Shown: positions 26,507 through 39,864 of the stretch, one piece after another | Position numbering within the stretch: the stretch's first letter is position 1 | Layout of the letters: every line of letters begins with the position of its first letter | Assembly: GCF_036503815.1 (NCBI RefSeq) | Contig: NZ_AP027764.1 | Location: 62,001-126,000, forward strand | Origin: Escherichia coli | GTDB lineage: Bacteria; Pseudomonadota; Gammaproteobacteria; Enterobacterales; Enterobacteriaceae | Length of the DNA stretch: 64,000 nt | Reading direction: 5' to 3' | Program-made: the position numbers and the translations under genes | The notes under the pieces: model-generated | Told to the model about the DNA's origin: nothing | Seen by the model: only the letters and a program-made list of their open reading frames with translations | Databases searched by the model: none

Positions 26507-28615
26507 TTAATTTCGGTTTCGGGTGACTTTAATCACGTCTGGCATCACGCGGATTTTGCGCATGATATTCGCCAGATGCACACGGTCACGGGCGGTCAGA
26601 CGAATAAAGGCGCTGTAGACGCGACCATCTTTTTCTTCTGTATTCAAACTTTGAATATTCGAGGTCGTGGTGTTAATTGCCGCCGTCAGGTTTGCCAGCG
26701 CGCCCTGATGATTGAACATCTCCACCTTGATTTCGGTGATGAACTCCTGTGCCGTCTCTTTATCCCATTCCACAGCCATAAATTTCTCTGGCTCTTTCTG
26801 GTAGCCACGGATGTTACGGCAGGATTCATGGTGGATCACCAGACCTTTACCGGGGCTGACGTGGGCGATAATCGGGTCGCCAGGAATGGGGCGGCAGCAT
26901 TTCGCAAAGGTGATCAACACGCCATCAGCACCTTTAATCGGCAGATGCCCGTGGCTTTGAGTCGCCGGCGGAATGGAGGCGTCCCCATGTTGCAGATTTT
27001 TCGCGACCACCACGCTCATTGCGTTACCAAGGCCGATTTCAGCCAGCAGATCGTCAAGCGTTGCCAGCTTCATGCGGTCCAGCTCGCGCTGAATATTTTC
27101 CGGCGGGATTTCATTGAGCTTACGGCTGCCACCCAACGCATGATTGAGCAGACGACGGCCCAGGCTTACAGAATCATCACGCTTGAGGTTTTTCAGCAAC
27201 TGACGAATTTTGGCGCGCGCTTTCGAGCTAACGACAAAGTTCAGCCATGCGGCATTCGGGCGAGCGCCCGGTGCGGTAATAATTTCAACGGTTTGGCCAC
27301 TGGAGAGCGGCTGCGACAGCGGGTAAGGCTGACGGTCGACGCGAGCGCCCACGCAGGCATGACCGATATCGGTATGCACCGCATAAGCGAAGTCGACGGG
27401 CGTTGCACCGGCAGGCAGCTCTACAATGCGCCCTTCCGGTGTGAAAACGTAAATCTCATCCGGGAAGAGATCGGATTTAACGCTCTCGATAAATTCAAAC
27501 GAACTACCGGCACTCTGTTGCAGCTCCAGCAGGCTTTGCATCCAGCGCTGGGCGCGGATTTGTGCAGTCGTGCTGGTTTCGCCGTGCTCTTTATAAGCCC
27601 AGTGCGCGGCAACACCCATCTCCGCCATCTGATCCATATCTTCGGTACGGATCTGGACTTCAACCGGCACGCCGTGCGGGCCAATCATCGAGGTGTGCAA
27701 AGACTGATAGCCGTTCGCTTTTGGAATGGCGATGTAGTCTTTCACGCGACCTGGACGCGGCTTATACAGGCTGTGCATCTGGCCGAGCACGCGATAACAG
27801 GTGTCGGAATCATTGACGATCACGCGGAAGGCGTAGATGTCCATGATCGAGTGAAAACGCTGCTCTTTGAGCACCATTTTGCAGTAGATCGAATAAAGAT
27901 GCTTCTCGCGACCACTGACGCGGCACGGTATTCCCGCTTCCTGCAAACGCCCTTCGATTTCCGAGAGGATTTTTTGGATCATCTCTTTACGGTTGCCGCG
28001 TGCGGCTTTCACCACTTCTTTGATTACGCGGTAACGGTTGGGATACAGCGCCTCAAAACCCAGCTCTTCGAGTTCGGTTTTAATGTGGTGGATACCTAAA
28101 CGGTGTGCCAGCGGGCTGTAAATTTCGAGGGTTTCACGGGCGATGCGGCGACGTTTGTCCGGGCGAAGTGAGCCCAGCGTGCGCATGTTGTGGGTACGGT
28201 CGGCAAGTTTGATGAGAATGACGCGGATATCCTGCACCATCGCCATAATCATCTTGCGAAAGTTTTCGGCCTGCGCCTCTTTCTTATCGCGGAACTTGAG
28301 TTTATCAAGTTTCGACACCCCCTCTACCAGCTCGGCGACGCTTTTACCAAAAAGCTGTTCCATGTCCTGGTAGGTGGCGGGTGTATCTTCAATCACGTCA
28401 TGCAGCAGCGCCGCCATTAGCGTTTCATAGTCGAGTTTCATCTCGGCCAGAATGCAGGCAACCGCTACCGGGTGCGTGATATAGGGTTCACCGCTTGAAC
28501 GTGTTTGCCCCTCGTGAGCATCACGTGCAACGAGATACGCCTGCCGCAGACGCTTGATTTGGTCTTCCGGCAGGTAGGTTTGAATCAGTTGATTCAGGCT
28601 TTCAAACAGATACAA
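26507..28615 (-). CDS. spoT: Bifunctional (p)ppGpp synthase/hydrolase SpoT
   Basis: The 702-residue enzyme makes and degrades the alarmone (p)ppGpp. The N-terminal HD hydrolase domain shows His72-Asp73 in ALLHDVIEDTPAT. The weak synthetase domain is at about 200-340, then come a TGS domain (about 385-450, EIYVFTPEGRIVELP) and a C-terminal ACT domain (about 628-702). SpoT responds to carbon, iron, fatty-acid and phosphate starvation. It lies between rpoZ and trmH; the omega subunit made by rpoZ forms one of the ppGpp sites on RNA polymerase. Confidence 0.97.
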   Translation of the reverse strand: MYLFESLNQLIQTYLPEDQIKRLRQAYLVARDAHEGQTRSSGEPYITHPVAVACILAEMKLDYETLMAALLHDVIEDTPATYQDMEQLFGKSVAELVEGVSKLDKLKFRDKKEAQAENFRKMIMAMVQDIRVILIKLADRTHNMRTLGSLRPDKRRRIARETLEIYSPLAHRLGIHHIKTELEELGFEALYPNRYRVIKEVVKAARGNRKEMIQKILSEIEGRLQEAGIPCRVSGREKHLYSIYCKMVLKEQRFHSIMDIYAFRVIVNDSDTCYRVLGQMHSLYKPRPGRVKDYIAIPKANGYQSLHTSMIGPHGVPVEVQIRTEDMDQMAEMGVAAHWAYKEHGETSTTAQIRAQRWMQSLLELQQSAGSSFEFIESVKSDLFPDEIYVFTPEGRIVELPAGATPVDFAYAVHTDIGHACVGARVDRQPYPLSQPLSSGQTVEIITAPGARPNAAWLNFVVSSKARAKIRQLLKNLKRDDSVSLGRRLLNHALGGSRKLNEIPPENIQRELDRMKLATLDDLLAEIGLGNAMSVVVAKNLQHGDASIPPATQSHGHLPIKGADGVLITFAKCCRPIPGDPIIAHVSPGKGLVIHHESCRNIRGYQKEPEKFMAVEWDKETAQEFITEIKVEMFNHQGALANLTAAINTTTSNIQSLNTEEKDGRVYSAFIRLTARDRVHLANIMRKIRVMPDVIKVTRNRN

Positions 28616-28633
28616 GGGCGACCCGCTTTGTGA

Positions 28634-28909
28634 TTAACGACGACCTTCAGCAATAGCGGTAACGGCTTGTAATTCAGCGGCTTCCTGCTCTTGCTGTTCC
28701 TGGCGTTCGCGAACGTCGAGGATCTGGTTGTTGATCAGACCTTCTTCGATTTCGCGCAGCGCGATTACTGTGGTTTTATCGTTTTCTTCCGGTACCAGCG
28801 GATCCTTTCCGCCTACCTGCATCTGACGAGCGCGACGCGCGGCGACCAGTACCAGGTCAAAACGGTTACCAATTTTCTCTACAGCGTCCTGAACAGTTAC
28901 GCGTGCCAT
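28634..28909 (-). CDS. rpoZ: RNA polymerase omega subunit
   Basis: The 91-residue protein is E. coli RpoZ at its full length ([20 protein letters not shown]). It helps fold and hold the beta-prime subunit and contributes to ppGpp site 1. It lies 18 bases before spoT and 54 bases after gmk on the same strand. Cotranscription with spoT fits their shared role in the stringent response. Confidence 0.97.
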
Positions 28910-28963
28910 ACTTAAAAAGCTCCACAGGTGAAGAAATGACTGGGCATGATACTGAAATCAGGT

Positions 28964-29728
<765 letters not shown>

Positions 29729-29752
29729 GATTCACTGCAATAAAGACGATTC

Positions 29753-32141
<2,389 letters not shown>

Positions 32142-32431
32142 GGTTCTCTCCCTAAAAATCTGTCTGGCAGGGTAGCGATTTGTGCGCATTGTCACGATTG
32201 AGATTTTTTAAGGTGAGAGGAAATTGATAATTTTTAGTTATGTGAAATCGTTGTTTTCTGTAGCGTAGATGCATTCTTCTGACTTCTTGTCTGAGAAAAT
32301 GCATAAGAAAAAGTAGGTTAAAACTGAGGGGTGGAAAAGAAAGGTGCAATGTTAGCCATTGTGTTCACTGCACCTGGACCTTGGCTTACGCATCGGGTGT
32401 CTCAATCAACAAAAAGAGTTTTTAGTTTCTG

Positions 32432-33256
32432 CTATTTTTTCTCTGTAATTTTTACACTGTTTTCCAACTGCTTGATGCTAACCTGCGGGGTCGGCAACTC
32501 CTCAGGCATGGTTCCGCCAAGTTCATGAATGGTTTGCCTCACCTTGCGACCCACGTCAAAGTGTGTGGTGTTAGCTTGCTGTTTTGAATTCACGCCATCC
32601 CGCTTGAGTTTTTCTTCTGTTTGGGTAGCTCGAAAGAGATTAGCCGCCAGTTCTGTTGAACCCATATGATCCAGGATCTTCTGACTCTTTTTCAGCCCCT
32701 TCCGCTGATGGATGGCTTTCTGATCTAATCCACCATACAGTCCCCGGTAACCATGATTCTGAAATATGGCGAAATCGATAGCTGTCGCTACCCCAGCTTG
32801 CTGCGCTGCCTCAACTAATTGTTTGTTATGTTCTTTCAACTCATTTCTCAGAAAAAGACGCTTTTCGTCTTCACGAAGTTGCCTGAAAGCTTCATCGTCA
32901 GCCAGCTCCTGCCGTCGGGTCTGGATAGCAAAATAAGTTTGCCCTGCCGCAATAACCGGTTTCGCAGGGTCGCCGTTTTGTACTACCAGGTAACAGGCAT
33001 AGCGGGAGAGATGAACATCTTCAAGTTCTCGTTGAGCCCCTGAACCTAATACAACCATTTTGGTGGTTTCAACGAAATGGTCAGATGCAGCTTGATTGCT
33101 GGCTTCGCACGCTTGAGTCGCGCGGGCCAGTACCTTTTGAAAATTGCGCCAGTCCCGATAATCCAGTAACGGTGCCAATTCTCTCGCTGACCAAAATTCT
33201 TGCCCTTCAGTGCCATAATGCCGTATTTCTTCAAAAGGTTGATGATGTTCGTTCAT
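32432..33256 (-). CDS. dinD: DNA-damage-inducible protein DinD
   Basis: The 274-residue protein is recognised as DinD, an SOS gene of the KilA-N/BRO-like group. DinD was reported to inhibit RecA-mediated strand exchange. The start at 33256 (MNEHHQPFEE) gives the known length; an ATG 12 bases upstream is also possible. A perfect LexA box lies 46 bases before it. Its orientation is that of yicC, which lies upstream on the same strand. Confidence 0.93.
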   Translation of the reverse strand: MNEHHQPFEEIRHYGTEGQEFWSARELAPLLDYRDWRNFQKVLARATQACEASNQAASDHFVETTKMVVLGSGAQRELEDVHLSRYACYLVVQNGDPAKPVIAAGQTYFAIQTRRQELADDEAFRQLREDEKRLFLRNELKEHNKQLVEAAQQAGVATAIDFAIFQNHGYRGLYGGLDQKAIHQRKGLKKSQKILDHMGSTELAANLFRATQTEEKLKRDGVNSKQQANTTHFDVGRKVRQTIHELGGTMPEELPTPQVSIKQLENSVKITEKK

Positions 33257-33301
33257 TGCCCACTCCATGTGATATCGATTGCAAAGAAAGTAAATCTGTA
33301 A

Positions 33302-33317
33302 CTGTATTTATATACAG
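33302..33317 (-). promoter_or_regulatory. LexA box of dinD
   Basis: The 16-base palindrome CTGT-ATTTATAT-ACAG fits the LexA consensus CTGT-N8-ACAG exactly, with an AT-only spacer. Its position just upstream of dinD predicts tight repression that is lifted when RecA triggers LexA cleavage. Confidence 0.92.
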
Positions 33318-33476
33318 TTGTGAGTATCTCACGTTCTCAGTGTGCTGGGCAAAAAAACATCGCAAAATCTGGAGCAGGCACGCAAAACAGAATTGAAGTT
33401 GCGGGGAAGAAAAATGCCGCTCTGTTTGAGTGGGCGGCATTTGTGAAGGCTGAAAAGTAAGAATTGGCGTTACGAG

Positions 33477-34340
33477 TTATTCAATGTTCTGAATCTGCTC
33501 GCGCATCTGCTCAATCAACACTTTCAGCTCGATGGCAGAGTTTGTCACTTCGGCATTGATAGACTTCGAGGCCAGGGTGTTTGACTCGCGGTTGAACTCC
33601 TGCATCATAAAGTCCAGACGACGACCAACGGCTTCTTTTTTCTTCAGAATGTTGTAGGTCTCTTTAACATGCGCTTCGAGGCGGTCCAACTCTTCGGCAA
33701 CGTCAATTCGTTGTGCCAGCAGAACCAACTCCTGCTCCAGACGGTTGTTCTCCAACTGAACCTGAGCATCTTCCAGCTTAGCGACCAGACGCTCACGCTG
33801 CCATTGCAGGATTTCCGGCATATGGGCGCGGACTTTGATCACTTCGGCGGTAACGCCTTCCAGACGCTGCTCGATCAATGCTTTCAGCGCCTGACCTTCG
33901 GTTTCGCGCGCGACGATAAAGTCATCCAGCGTACCATCCAGCGCCGCGAGAATTTCAGCAGCAATCGCGTCGAGATCCTGCTCCTGGGCTGCCATCACGC
34001 CTGGCCAACGGAGAATATCAACCGGGTTGATTTCCCCTTCGTCACTCTGCATTTTTACCCAGTTCGCGGCAGTTACCAGCTGTTTAGCCAGTTTTTCGTT
34101 GAGGATCAGCTCACCTTGTGCGCTGACATCTGGCTCATAGCGCAGGGTACATTCCACTTTACCACGCGTCAGGCGAGAACGAATACGCTCGCGAACGACA
34201 GGTTCAAGGCTACGGAACTGCTCCGGCAGACGAAAGTAAGTTTCCAGATAACGCTGGTTTACCGAGCGCATTTCCCAGGTTGCGCTCCCCCATTCACCCT
34301 TGATTTCACGCCGGGCGTAGGCGGTCATACTGCGGATCAT
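33477..34340 (-). CDS. yicC: Endoribonuclease YicC
   Basis: The 287-residue protein begins MIRSMTAYARRE and ends EQMREQIQNIE, the two most conserved parts of the YicC family. Members are metal-dependent endoribonucleases; E. coli YicC has been linked to turnover of the sRNA RyhB with PNPase. The middle part is a long charged helical region (about 150-260). It is divergent from rph, with about 125 bases between starts. Confidence 0.93.
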   Translation of the reverse strand: MIRSMTAYARREIKGEWGSATWEMRSVNQRYLETYFRLPEQFRSLEPVVRERIRSRLTRGKVECTLRYEPDVSAQGELILNEKLAKQLVTAANWVKMQSDEGEINPVDILRWPGVMAAQEQDLDAIAAEILAALDGTLDDFIVARETEGQALKALIEQRLEGVTAEVIKVRAHMPEILQWQRERLVAKLEDAQVQLENNRLEQELVLLAQRIDVAEELDRLEAHVKETYNILKKKEAVGRRLDFMMQEFNRESNTLASKSINAEVTNSAIELKVLIEQMREQIQNIE

Positions 34341-34466
34341 AGACGTTCCTGTTTATAAAAGGAGAGGTGGAAGGATTATAGCCATCGATGCCTTGTCAGG
34401 ATAGGAATAACCGCCGGAAGTCCGTATAATGCGCAGCCACATTTGTTTCAAGCCGGAGATTTCAAT

Positions 34467-35183
34467 ATGCGTCCAGCAGGCCGTAGCAATAATCAGGTGC
34501 GTCCCGTTACCCTGACTCGTAACTATACAAAACATGCAGAAGGCTCGGTGCTGGTCGAATTTGGCGATACCAAAGTGTTGTGTACCGCCTCTATTGAAGA
34601 AGGCGTGCCGCGCTTCCTGAAAGGTCAGGGCCAGGGCTGGATCACCGCAGAATACGGTATGCTGCCGCGCTCTACTCATACCCGTAATGCCCGTGAAGCG
34701 GCGAAGGGTAAGCAGGGCGGCCGCACGATGGAAATCCAGCGTCTAATCGCTCGTGCATTGCGCGCCGCAGTAGATTTGAAAGCCCTCGGTGAGTTTACTA
34801 TTACGCTGGACTGCGACGTACTTCAGGCCGATGGCGGCACCCGCACTGCTTCTATCACCGGTGCTTGTGTTGCACTAGCCGATGCCCTGAATAAACTGGT
34901 TGAAAATGGCAAGCTGAAAACCAACCCGATGAAAGGGATGGTAGCCGCGGTTTCTGTCGGGATTGTGAACGGCGAAGCGGTTTGCGATCTGGAATACGTT
35001 GAAGACTCTGCCGCTGAAACGGACATGAACGTGGTGATGACCGAAGACGGGCGCATCATTGAAGTTCAGGGAACGGCAGAAGGCGAGCCGTTTACCCATG
35101 AAGAGCTACTCACCTTGTTGGCGCTGGCCAGAGGGGGAATCGAATCCATTGTAGCGACGCAGAAGGCGGCGCTGGCAAACTGA
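34467..35183 (+). CDS. rph: Ribonuclease PH (intact)
   Basis: The 238-residue enzyme removes nucleotides from tRNA 3' ends by phosphorolysis. The start at 34467 ([13 protein letters not shown]) gives the full family length; the in-frame extension to 34443 is unlikely. The reading frame is intact to its proper C-terminus ([10 protein letters not shown]). K-12 MG1655 and W3110 carry a one-base deletion near this end that truncates Rph and reduces pyrE expression; this strain does not. rph doubles as the leader for pyrE attenuation. Confidence 0.96.
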
Positions 35184-35188
35184 TTTTT

Positions 35189-35216
35189 AAGGCGACTGAT
35201 GAGTCGCCTTTTTTTT
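35189..35216 (+). terminator. rph-pyrE attenuator
   Basis: Arms AAGGCGACT (35189-35197) and AGTCGCCTT (35202-35210) form a 9-pair stem with a 4-base loop followed by a T-run. It lies 6 bases after the rph stop. In E. coli, translation of the end of rph close behind a polymerase paused for lack of UTP prevents this hairpin and lets transcription enter pyrE. Confidence 0.92.
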
Positions 35217-35248
35217 GTCTGTAGAAAAGTAAGATGAGGAGCGAAGGC

Positions 35249-35890
35249 ATGAAACCATATCAGCGCCAGTTTATTGAATTTGCGCTTGGCAAGCAGGTAT
35301 TAAAGTTTGGCGAGTTTACGCTGAAGTCCGGGCGCAAAAGCCCCTATTTCTTCAACGCCGGGCTGTTTAATACCGGGCGCGATCTGGCACTGTTAGGCCG
35401 TTTTTACGCTGAAGCGTTAGTGGATTCCGGCATTGAGTTCGATCTGCTGTTTGGCCCTGCTTACAAAGGGATCCCAATTGCCACCACTACCGCTGTGGCG
35501 CTGGCGGAGCATCATGACCTGGATCTGCCGTACTGCTTTAACCGCAAAGAAGCAAAAGACCACGGTGAAGGCGGCAATCTGGTCGGTAGCGCGTTACAAG
35601 GACGCGTAATGCTGGTGGATGATGTGATCACCGCCGGAACGGCGATTCGCGAGTCGATGGAAATTATTCAGGCCAATGGCGCGACGCTTGCTGGCGTATT
35701 GATTTCGCTCGATCGTCAGGAGCGTGGTCGCGGCGAGATTTCGGCAATTCAGGAAGTTGAACGTGATTACAACTGCAAAGTGATCTCTATCATCACCCTG
35801 AAAGACTTGATTGCTTATCTGGAAGAGAAGCCAGAAATGGCGGAACATCTGGCGGCGGTTAAGGCCTATCGCGAAGAGTTTGGCGTTTAA
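35249..35890 (+). CDS. pyrE: Orotate phosphoribosyltransferase
   Basis: The 213-residue enzyme joins orotate to PRPP to form orotidine 5'-phosphate in UMP synthesis. The PRPP-binding motif VMLVDDVITAGTA lies near residues 119-131, and the flexible catalytic loop contains RKEAKDHGEGG near 99-109. The start at 35249 (MKPYQRQF) follows the ribosome site GAGGAG. It is expressed from the rph promoter through the attenuator, and a hairpin follows the stop. Confidence 0.97.
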   Translation: MKPYQRQFIEFALGKQVLKFGEFTLKSGRKSPYFFNAGLFNTGRDLALLGRFYAEALVDSGIEFDLLFGPAYKGIPIATTTAVALAEHHDLDLPYCFNRKEAKDHGEGGNLVGSALQGRVMLVDDVITAGTAIRESMEIIQANGATLAGVLISLDRQERGRGEISAIQEVERDYNCKVISIITLKDLIAYLEEKPEMAEHLAAVKAYREEFGV

Positions 35891-35898
35891 AGAAACTC

Positions 35899-35920
35899 GC
35901 CGGATGAAAAGTCATCCGGC
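35899..35920. terminator. Palindrome between pyrE and slmA
   Basis: Arms GCCGGATGA (35899-35907) and TCATCCGGC (35912-35920) pair perfectly around AAAG, 8 bases after the pyrE stop and 7 before the convergent slmA stop. It probably ends both transcripts. Confidence 0.7.
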
Positions 35921-35926
35921 GTCATA

Positions 35927-36523
35927 TTACTGCAACTGCGCGGCAATTAGCGGCCAGCGGGCGTCAAAGTCATCCGTCGGGCGGTATTTAAACTCGCTGC
36001 GGACAAAGCGTGACAGCATACCTTCACAGAAGGCCAGGATCTGGCTTGCCAGCAGTGTTTCATCGGTGGTGTAACCTTCACCCTCACGCATTCTCTTTTC
36101 ACGCAATACCTGACGCAACTGCGCTTCAATACGCTCGAATAGCTGGTTGATGCGCCCTTGCAGGCGATCCTGTTCAAACATTAGTGCATGACCAGTGAGG
36201 ATGCGGGTCAGGCCAGGATTACGCTCACCAAAACCGAGAAGCAGCAACACAATCAGACGCAGGCGCGCTGTGGTGTCTTTCTCATCTTTCAGAATCAGAT
36301 TGATGCGAGTAATCAGGCTATCTTCGATAAACTCAATCAGGCTATCGAACATGCGGGTCTTACTGGGGAAGTGGCGATACAGTGCCGCTTCGGAAACGCC
36401 GACAGAGGCGGCCAGTTTTGCCGTCGTGATACGTTGGCTTCCATCGCTGGATTCCAGCATCAGCGCCAGAGACTGAAGTATTTCCTCGCGACGGTTCCTT
36501 TTCGCAGTTTGTTTTTCTGCCAT
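35927..36523 (-). CDS. slmA: Nucleoid occlusion factor SlmA
   Basis: The 198-residue TetR-family protein binds specific chromosomal sites and disrupts FtsZ polymers, so the septum does not form over the nucleoid. The N-terminal helix-turn-helix is visible ([20 protein letters not shown], about residues 33-52). The start at 36523 ([10 protein letters not shown]) gives the known length; the in-frame extension to 36565 contains unconserved Cys and Pro residues. It follows dut on the same strand. Confidence 0.96.
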
Positions 36524-36629
36524 GTTACAAAATACCCCTGAAAATAAGCACTTGCCAGGCGGCACCCACGCTATGACCGCAAACGAAATGTTTGCGGCTA
36601 TGTTATGACGTTATTCGGATGCGTATGTG

Positions 36630-37088
36630 TTACTGACGACCAGAGTGACCAAAGCCGCCTTCACCGCGGTCGGTGGCGTCGAAATCTTCCACCAGATTAA
36701 ATTCGGCCTGTACTACCGGAACAAAAATCATTTGGGCGATACGTTCGCCAGGTTGAATGGTGAAGCTGTCCTGACCACGGTTCCACACAGAGATCATCAA
36801 CTGGCCCTGATAGTCAGAATCGATTAATCCTACCAGGTTACCGAGCACGATACCGTGCTTGTGTCCCAATCCGGAACGCGGCAGCATCATTGCCGCCAGT
36901 GAAGGATCGGCAATATGAATCGCCAGCCCGGTCGGAACCAGAGTAGTGGCACCCGGTGCCAGTTCTACGGCGTCGTCGAGACAGGCACGCAGGTCAAGTC
37001 CGGCAGAGCCAGAGGTGGCGTAAGTCGGGAGTGGAAATTCCTTCCCAACGCGCGGGTCCAGAATCTTAACGTCGATTTTTTTCATCAT
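36630..37088 (-). CDS. dut: dUTP diphosphatase
   Basis: The enzyme (151-152 residues, depending on which of two adjacent ATGs is used) hydrolyses dUTP to dUMP. This keeps uracil out of DNA and supplies dTMP synthesis. The five trimeric dUTPase motifs are visible, including GSAGLDLRA, PRSGLGHKHGI, GLIDSDYQG, RIAQMIFVP and the C-terminal arm RGEGGFGHSG. Its start overlaps the end of coaBC by 23 bases on the same strand. Confidence 0.96.
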   Translation of the reverse strand: MMKKIDVKILDPRVGKEFPLPTYATSGSAGLDLRACLDDAVELAPGATTLVPTGLAIHIADPSLAAMMLPRSGLGHKHGIVLGNLVGLIDSDYQGQLMISVWNRGQDSFTIQPGERIAQMIFVPVVQAEFNLVEDFDATDRGEGGFGHSGRQ

Positions 37089-38286
37089 AACGGGTCACGA
37101 TCTCGTCGAGTAATAATTGGCCAAGGAGCTCTTTGCGCTCAAGCGGTAAAACTTTATCTCCGTCCTGCCAGAAAAGGTGTAATGCGTTGCTGTCGCTGTT
37201 AAATCCTTGAGTTGGCTGGGAAACATCGTTCGCACAGATCAGATCAAGGTTTTTACGGATACGTTTTTGCCGGGCGTATTCTTCCACATTATTTGTTTCG
37301 GCGGCAAATCCAACGACGTAGGGTCGATGGTCTTTTAGTGCGGCAACACCAGCGACGATATCGGGGTTTTTAACCATTTTTATTGTTAATTCATCACCCT
37401 GCGTGGCCTGCTTTTTGATTTTTTCAGGGGCCACTGTAGCGGCGCGATAATCGGCCACGGCGGCGCAACCGATAAAAATATTTTGCTGCTGTACAGAAGC
37501 ATTTACGGCGGCTTCCATTTCCAGCGCAGTCATTACATCAACACGTTTAACAAACGGTGGCGTCGGTAGCGAAACCGGACCTGATACCAGCGTGACGTTC
37601 GCGCCACGACGGGCAGCGGCGGCGGCGATAGCAAAACCCATCTTGCCTGAGCTGTGATTAGAGATATAACGCACCGGATCGAGCGGTTCACGCGTCGGGC
37701 CGGCGGTAATCATAATGTTCAGATGTTTCAGGTCGTTGACGGGCGAAAAATGCGCTACCGCCATATCAACAATGGTTAACGGATCGAGCATTCGCCCTGG
37801 GCCGATATCACCACAAGCCTGACTGCCGCTGTCTGGCCCCCAGATGAGCAAACCACGCGAGGCAAGCACCTCTAAATTATGCTGCGTGGCAGCGGCACGG
37901 TACATCTGCTGGTTCATGGCGGGGAGCACGGCTACAGGCGCAGGTGTAGCCAGGCAAATCGTCGATACCAGGTCATTCGCCATTCCGGCAGCAACACGGG
38001 CAATCAAATCTGCCGTGGCAGGGGCGAGAATCACTAAATCAGCCCATTTACCCAGCTCAATATGGCCCATAGCGGCTTCGGCTGCCGGGTCAAGCAGACT
38101 GTCGGAAACGGGATACCCCGAAACTGCCTGCAAGCTAAGTGGGGTAATAAAGGCTTTTGCCGCTTCGGTCATGGCTACGCGGACGTCGGCCCCGCGCTCG
38201 CGCAAACGACGCACCAGTTCAGGGGTTTTATAGGCAGCAATGCCGCCGCTAACGCCGAGAACGATTTTTTTACCGGCCAGGCTCAT
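37066..38286 (-). CDS. coaBC: Bifunctional phosphopantothenoylcysteine decarboxylase/synthetase CoaBC
   Basis: The 406-residue flavoprotein (formerly Dfp) carries out two steps of coenzyme A synthesis. The N-terminal CoaC half (about 1-190) binds FMN and decarboxylates; it shows GVSGGIAAYK and the substrate loop motif PAMNQQMY. The C-terminal CoaB half (about 191-406) joins cysteine to 4'-phosphopantothenate with CTP and contains ISNHSSGKMG. The start at 38286 (MSLAGKKIVL) gives the known length. It is divergent from radC and overlaps dut at its 3' end. Confidence 0.96.
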   Translation of the reverse strand: MSLAGKKIVLGVSGGIAAYKTPELVRRLRERGADVRVAMTEAAKAFITPLSLQAVSGYPVSDSLLDPAAEAAMGHIELGKWADLVILAPATADLIARVAAGMANDLVSTICLATPAPVAVLPAMNQQMYRAAATQHNLEVLASRGLLIWGPDSGSQACGDIGPGRMLDPLTIVDMAVAHFSPVNDLKHLNIMITAGPTREPLDPVRYISNHSSGKMGFAIAAAAARRGANVTLVSGPVSLPTPPFVKRVDVMTALEMEAAVNASVQQQNIFIGCAAVADYRAATVAPEKIKKQATQGDELTIKMVKNPDIVAGVAALKDHRPYVVGFAAETNNVEEYARQKRIRKNLDLICANDVSQPTQGFNSDSNALHLFWQDGDKVLPLERKELLGQLLLDEIVTRYDEKNRR

Positions 38287-38457
38287 GATGATTTTTCCTG
38301 TTGGGTGACACCAGAAGTTGGCGATTTTATCACAATACTTTTGTTGTCGTGCCTTCACCTGAGAATCACTTTGCGAGGCGCTTTCCAGGATTGAAAACTG
38401 GCCGTCGATTTAACGGAACGGCTATGACAGGATGCGAGCACCACAAAGGAGGTGAAG

Positions 38458-39126
38458 GTGAAAAACAATGCACAGCTGTTGATGCCGCGCGAAAAAATGC
38501 TGAAGTTTGGTATTAGCGCCTTAACGGATGTCGAGCTGCTGGCGCTATTTCTGCGTACCGGAACGCGCGGTAAAGATGTATTAACCCTGGCAAAAGAGAT
38601 GCTGGAGAATTTCGGCTCTCTTTATGGCTTGTTAACCTCTGAATATGAACAGTTTAGTGGCGTTCATGGAATTGGCGTGGCGAAATTTGCCCAGTTAAAG
38701 GGGATTGCTGAACTGGCGCGGCGTTACTACAACGTGCGGATGCGTGAAGAAAGCCCTTTACTCAGCCCGGAGATGACGAGGGAATTTTTACAAAGCCAGC
38801 TCACGGGCGAGGAGCGGGAGATCTTTATGGTGATCTTTCTCGACTCCCAACACAGGGTTATAACGCATAGCCGTCTTTTTTCCGGCACGCTAAACCATGT
38901 TGAAGTCCATCCTCGGGAAATTATCCGCGAAGCGATAAAAATAAACGCCTCGGCGCTGATCCTTGCACATAATCACCCTTCGGGTTGTGCTGAACCCAGT
39001 AAAGCGGATAAACTCATTACCGAACGGATAATAAAAAGTTGTCAGTTCATGGATTTACGCGTGCTCGACCATATCGTGATTGGGCGTGGAGAGTATGTTT
39101 CTTTTGCCGAACGCGGCTGGATTTAA
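38458..39126 (+). CDS. radC: RadC/YicR JAB-domain protein
   Basis: The 222-residue protein has an N-terminal helix-hairpin-helix region (about 10-95) and a C-terminal JAB/MPN-like metalloprotease-type domain with HNHPSG and a downstream Asp. Its old link to DNA repair came from a recG allele, so its true function is unclear. The start was set at the GTG at 38458 because AAAGGAGG lies at the right distance; another in-frame GTG at 38452 overlaps that site. rpmB follows after about 216 bases with its own promoter. Confidence 0.9.
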
Positions 39127-39168
39127 CCCGCTATGCGCGATCCTTCGGGATCTTTGTCTGTTCGGGAC

Positions 39169-39197
39169 TTGAGCACATCGCTGAGTCAGCGTATACT
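39169..39197 (+). promoter_or_regulatory. rpmB promoter
   Basis: TTGAGC (39169-39174) and TATACT (39192-39197) are separated by 17 bases, a good sigma-70 pair, about 145 bases before rpmB. The leader between it and rpmB is long, as expected for a ribosomal protein operon. Confidence 0.7.
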
Positions 39198-39321
39198 ACG
39201 CCACCTTTGAGAATCTCGGGTTTGGCATTTGGGCCTGGCAATCGAGAGTTCACATAGAACTGCGATGACCGGGCTGTAAAGCCTGACGAGGCGCCAATAC
39301 CCCATACGAAGCTCGAGCTAA

Positions 39322-39579
<258 letters not shown>

Positions 39580-39596
39580 GTACTTAGAGGAAATAA

Positions 39597-39767
<171 letters not shown>

Positions 39768-39785
39768 TTCTCGCTTTGATGTAAC

Positions 39786-39813
39786 GAAAAACCTCGCTTC
39801 GGCGGGGTTTTTT
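39786..39813 (+). terminator. Rho-independent terminator after rpmG
   Basis: An 8-pair stem (39790-39797 with 39802-39809, one G-T pair) capped by a TTCG tetraloop is followed by a T-run. It should end most rpmBG transcripts, with some read-through into mutM. Confidence 0.88.
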
Positions 39814-39864
39814 GTTATCTGCTTGCCCCCATATTGACTGCATCTGTTCATTCCCGGAGATGCT

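Noticed and set aside
26210..28099. A 629-codon ORF on the plus strand opposite spoT
   Set aside because: It lies wholly antisense to spoT and trmH, whose identity is certain. The protein is rich in His, Arg, Cys and Phe as expected for a mirror frame, and it has no recognisable domain.
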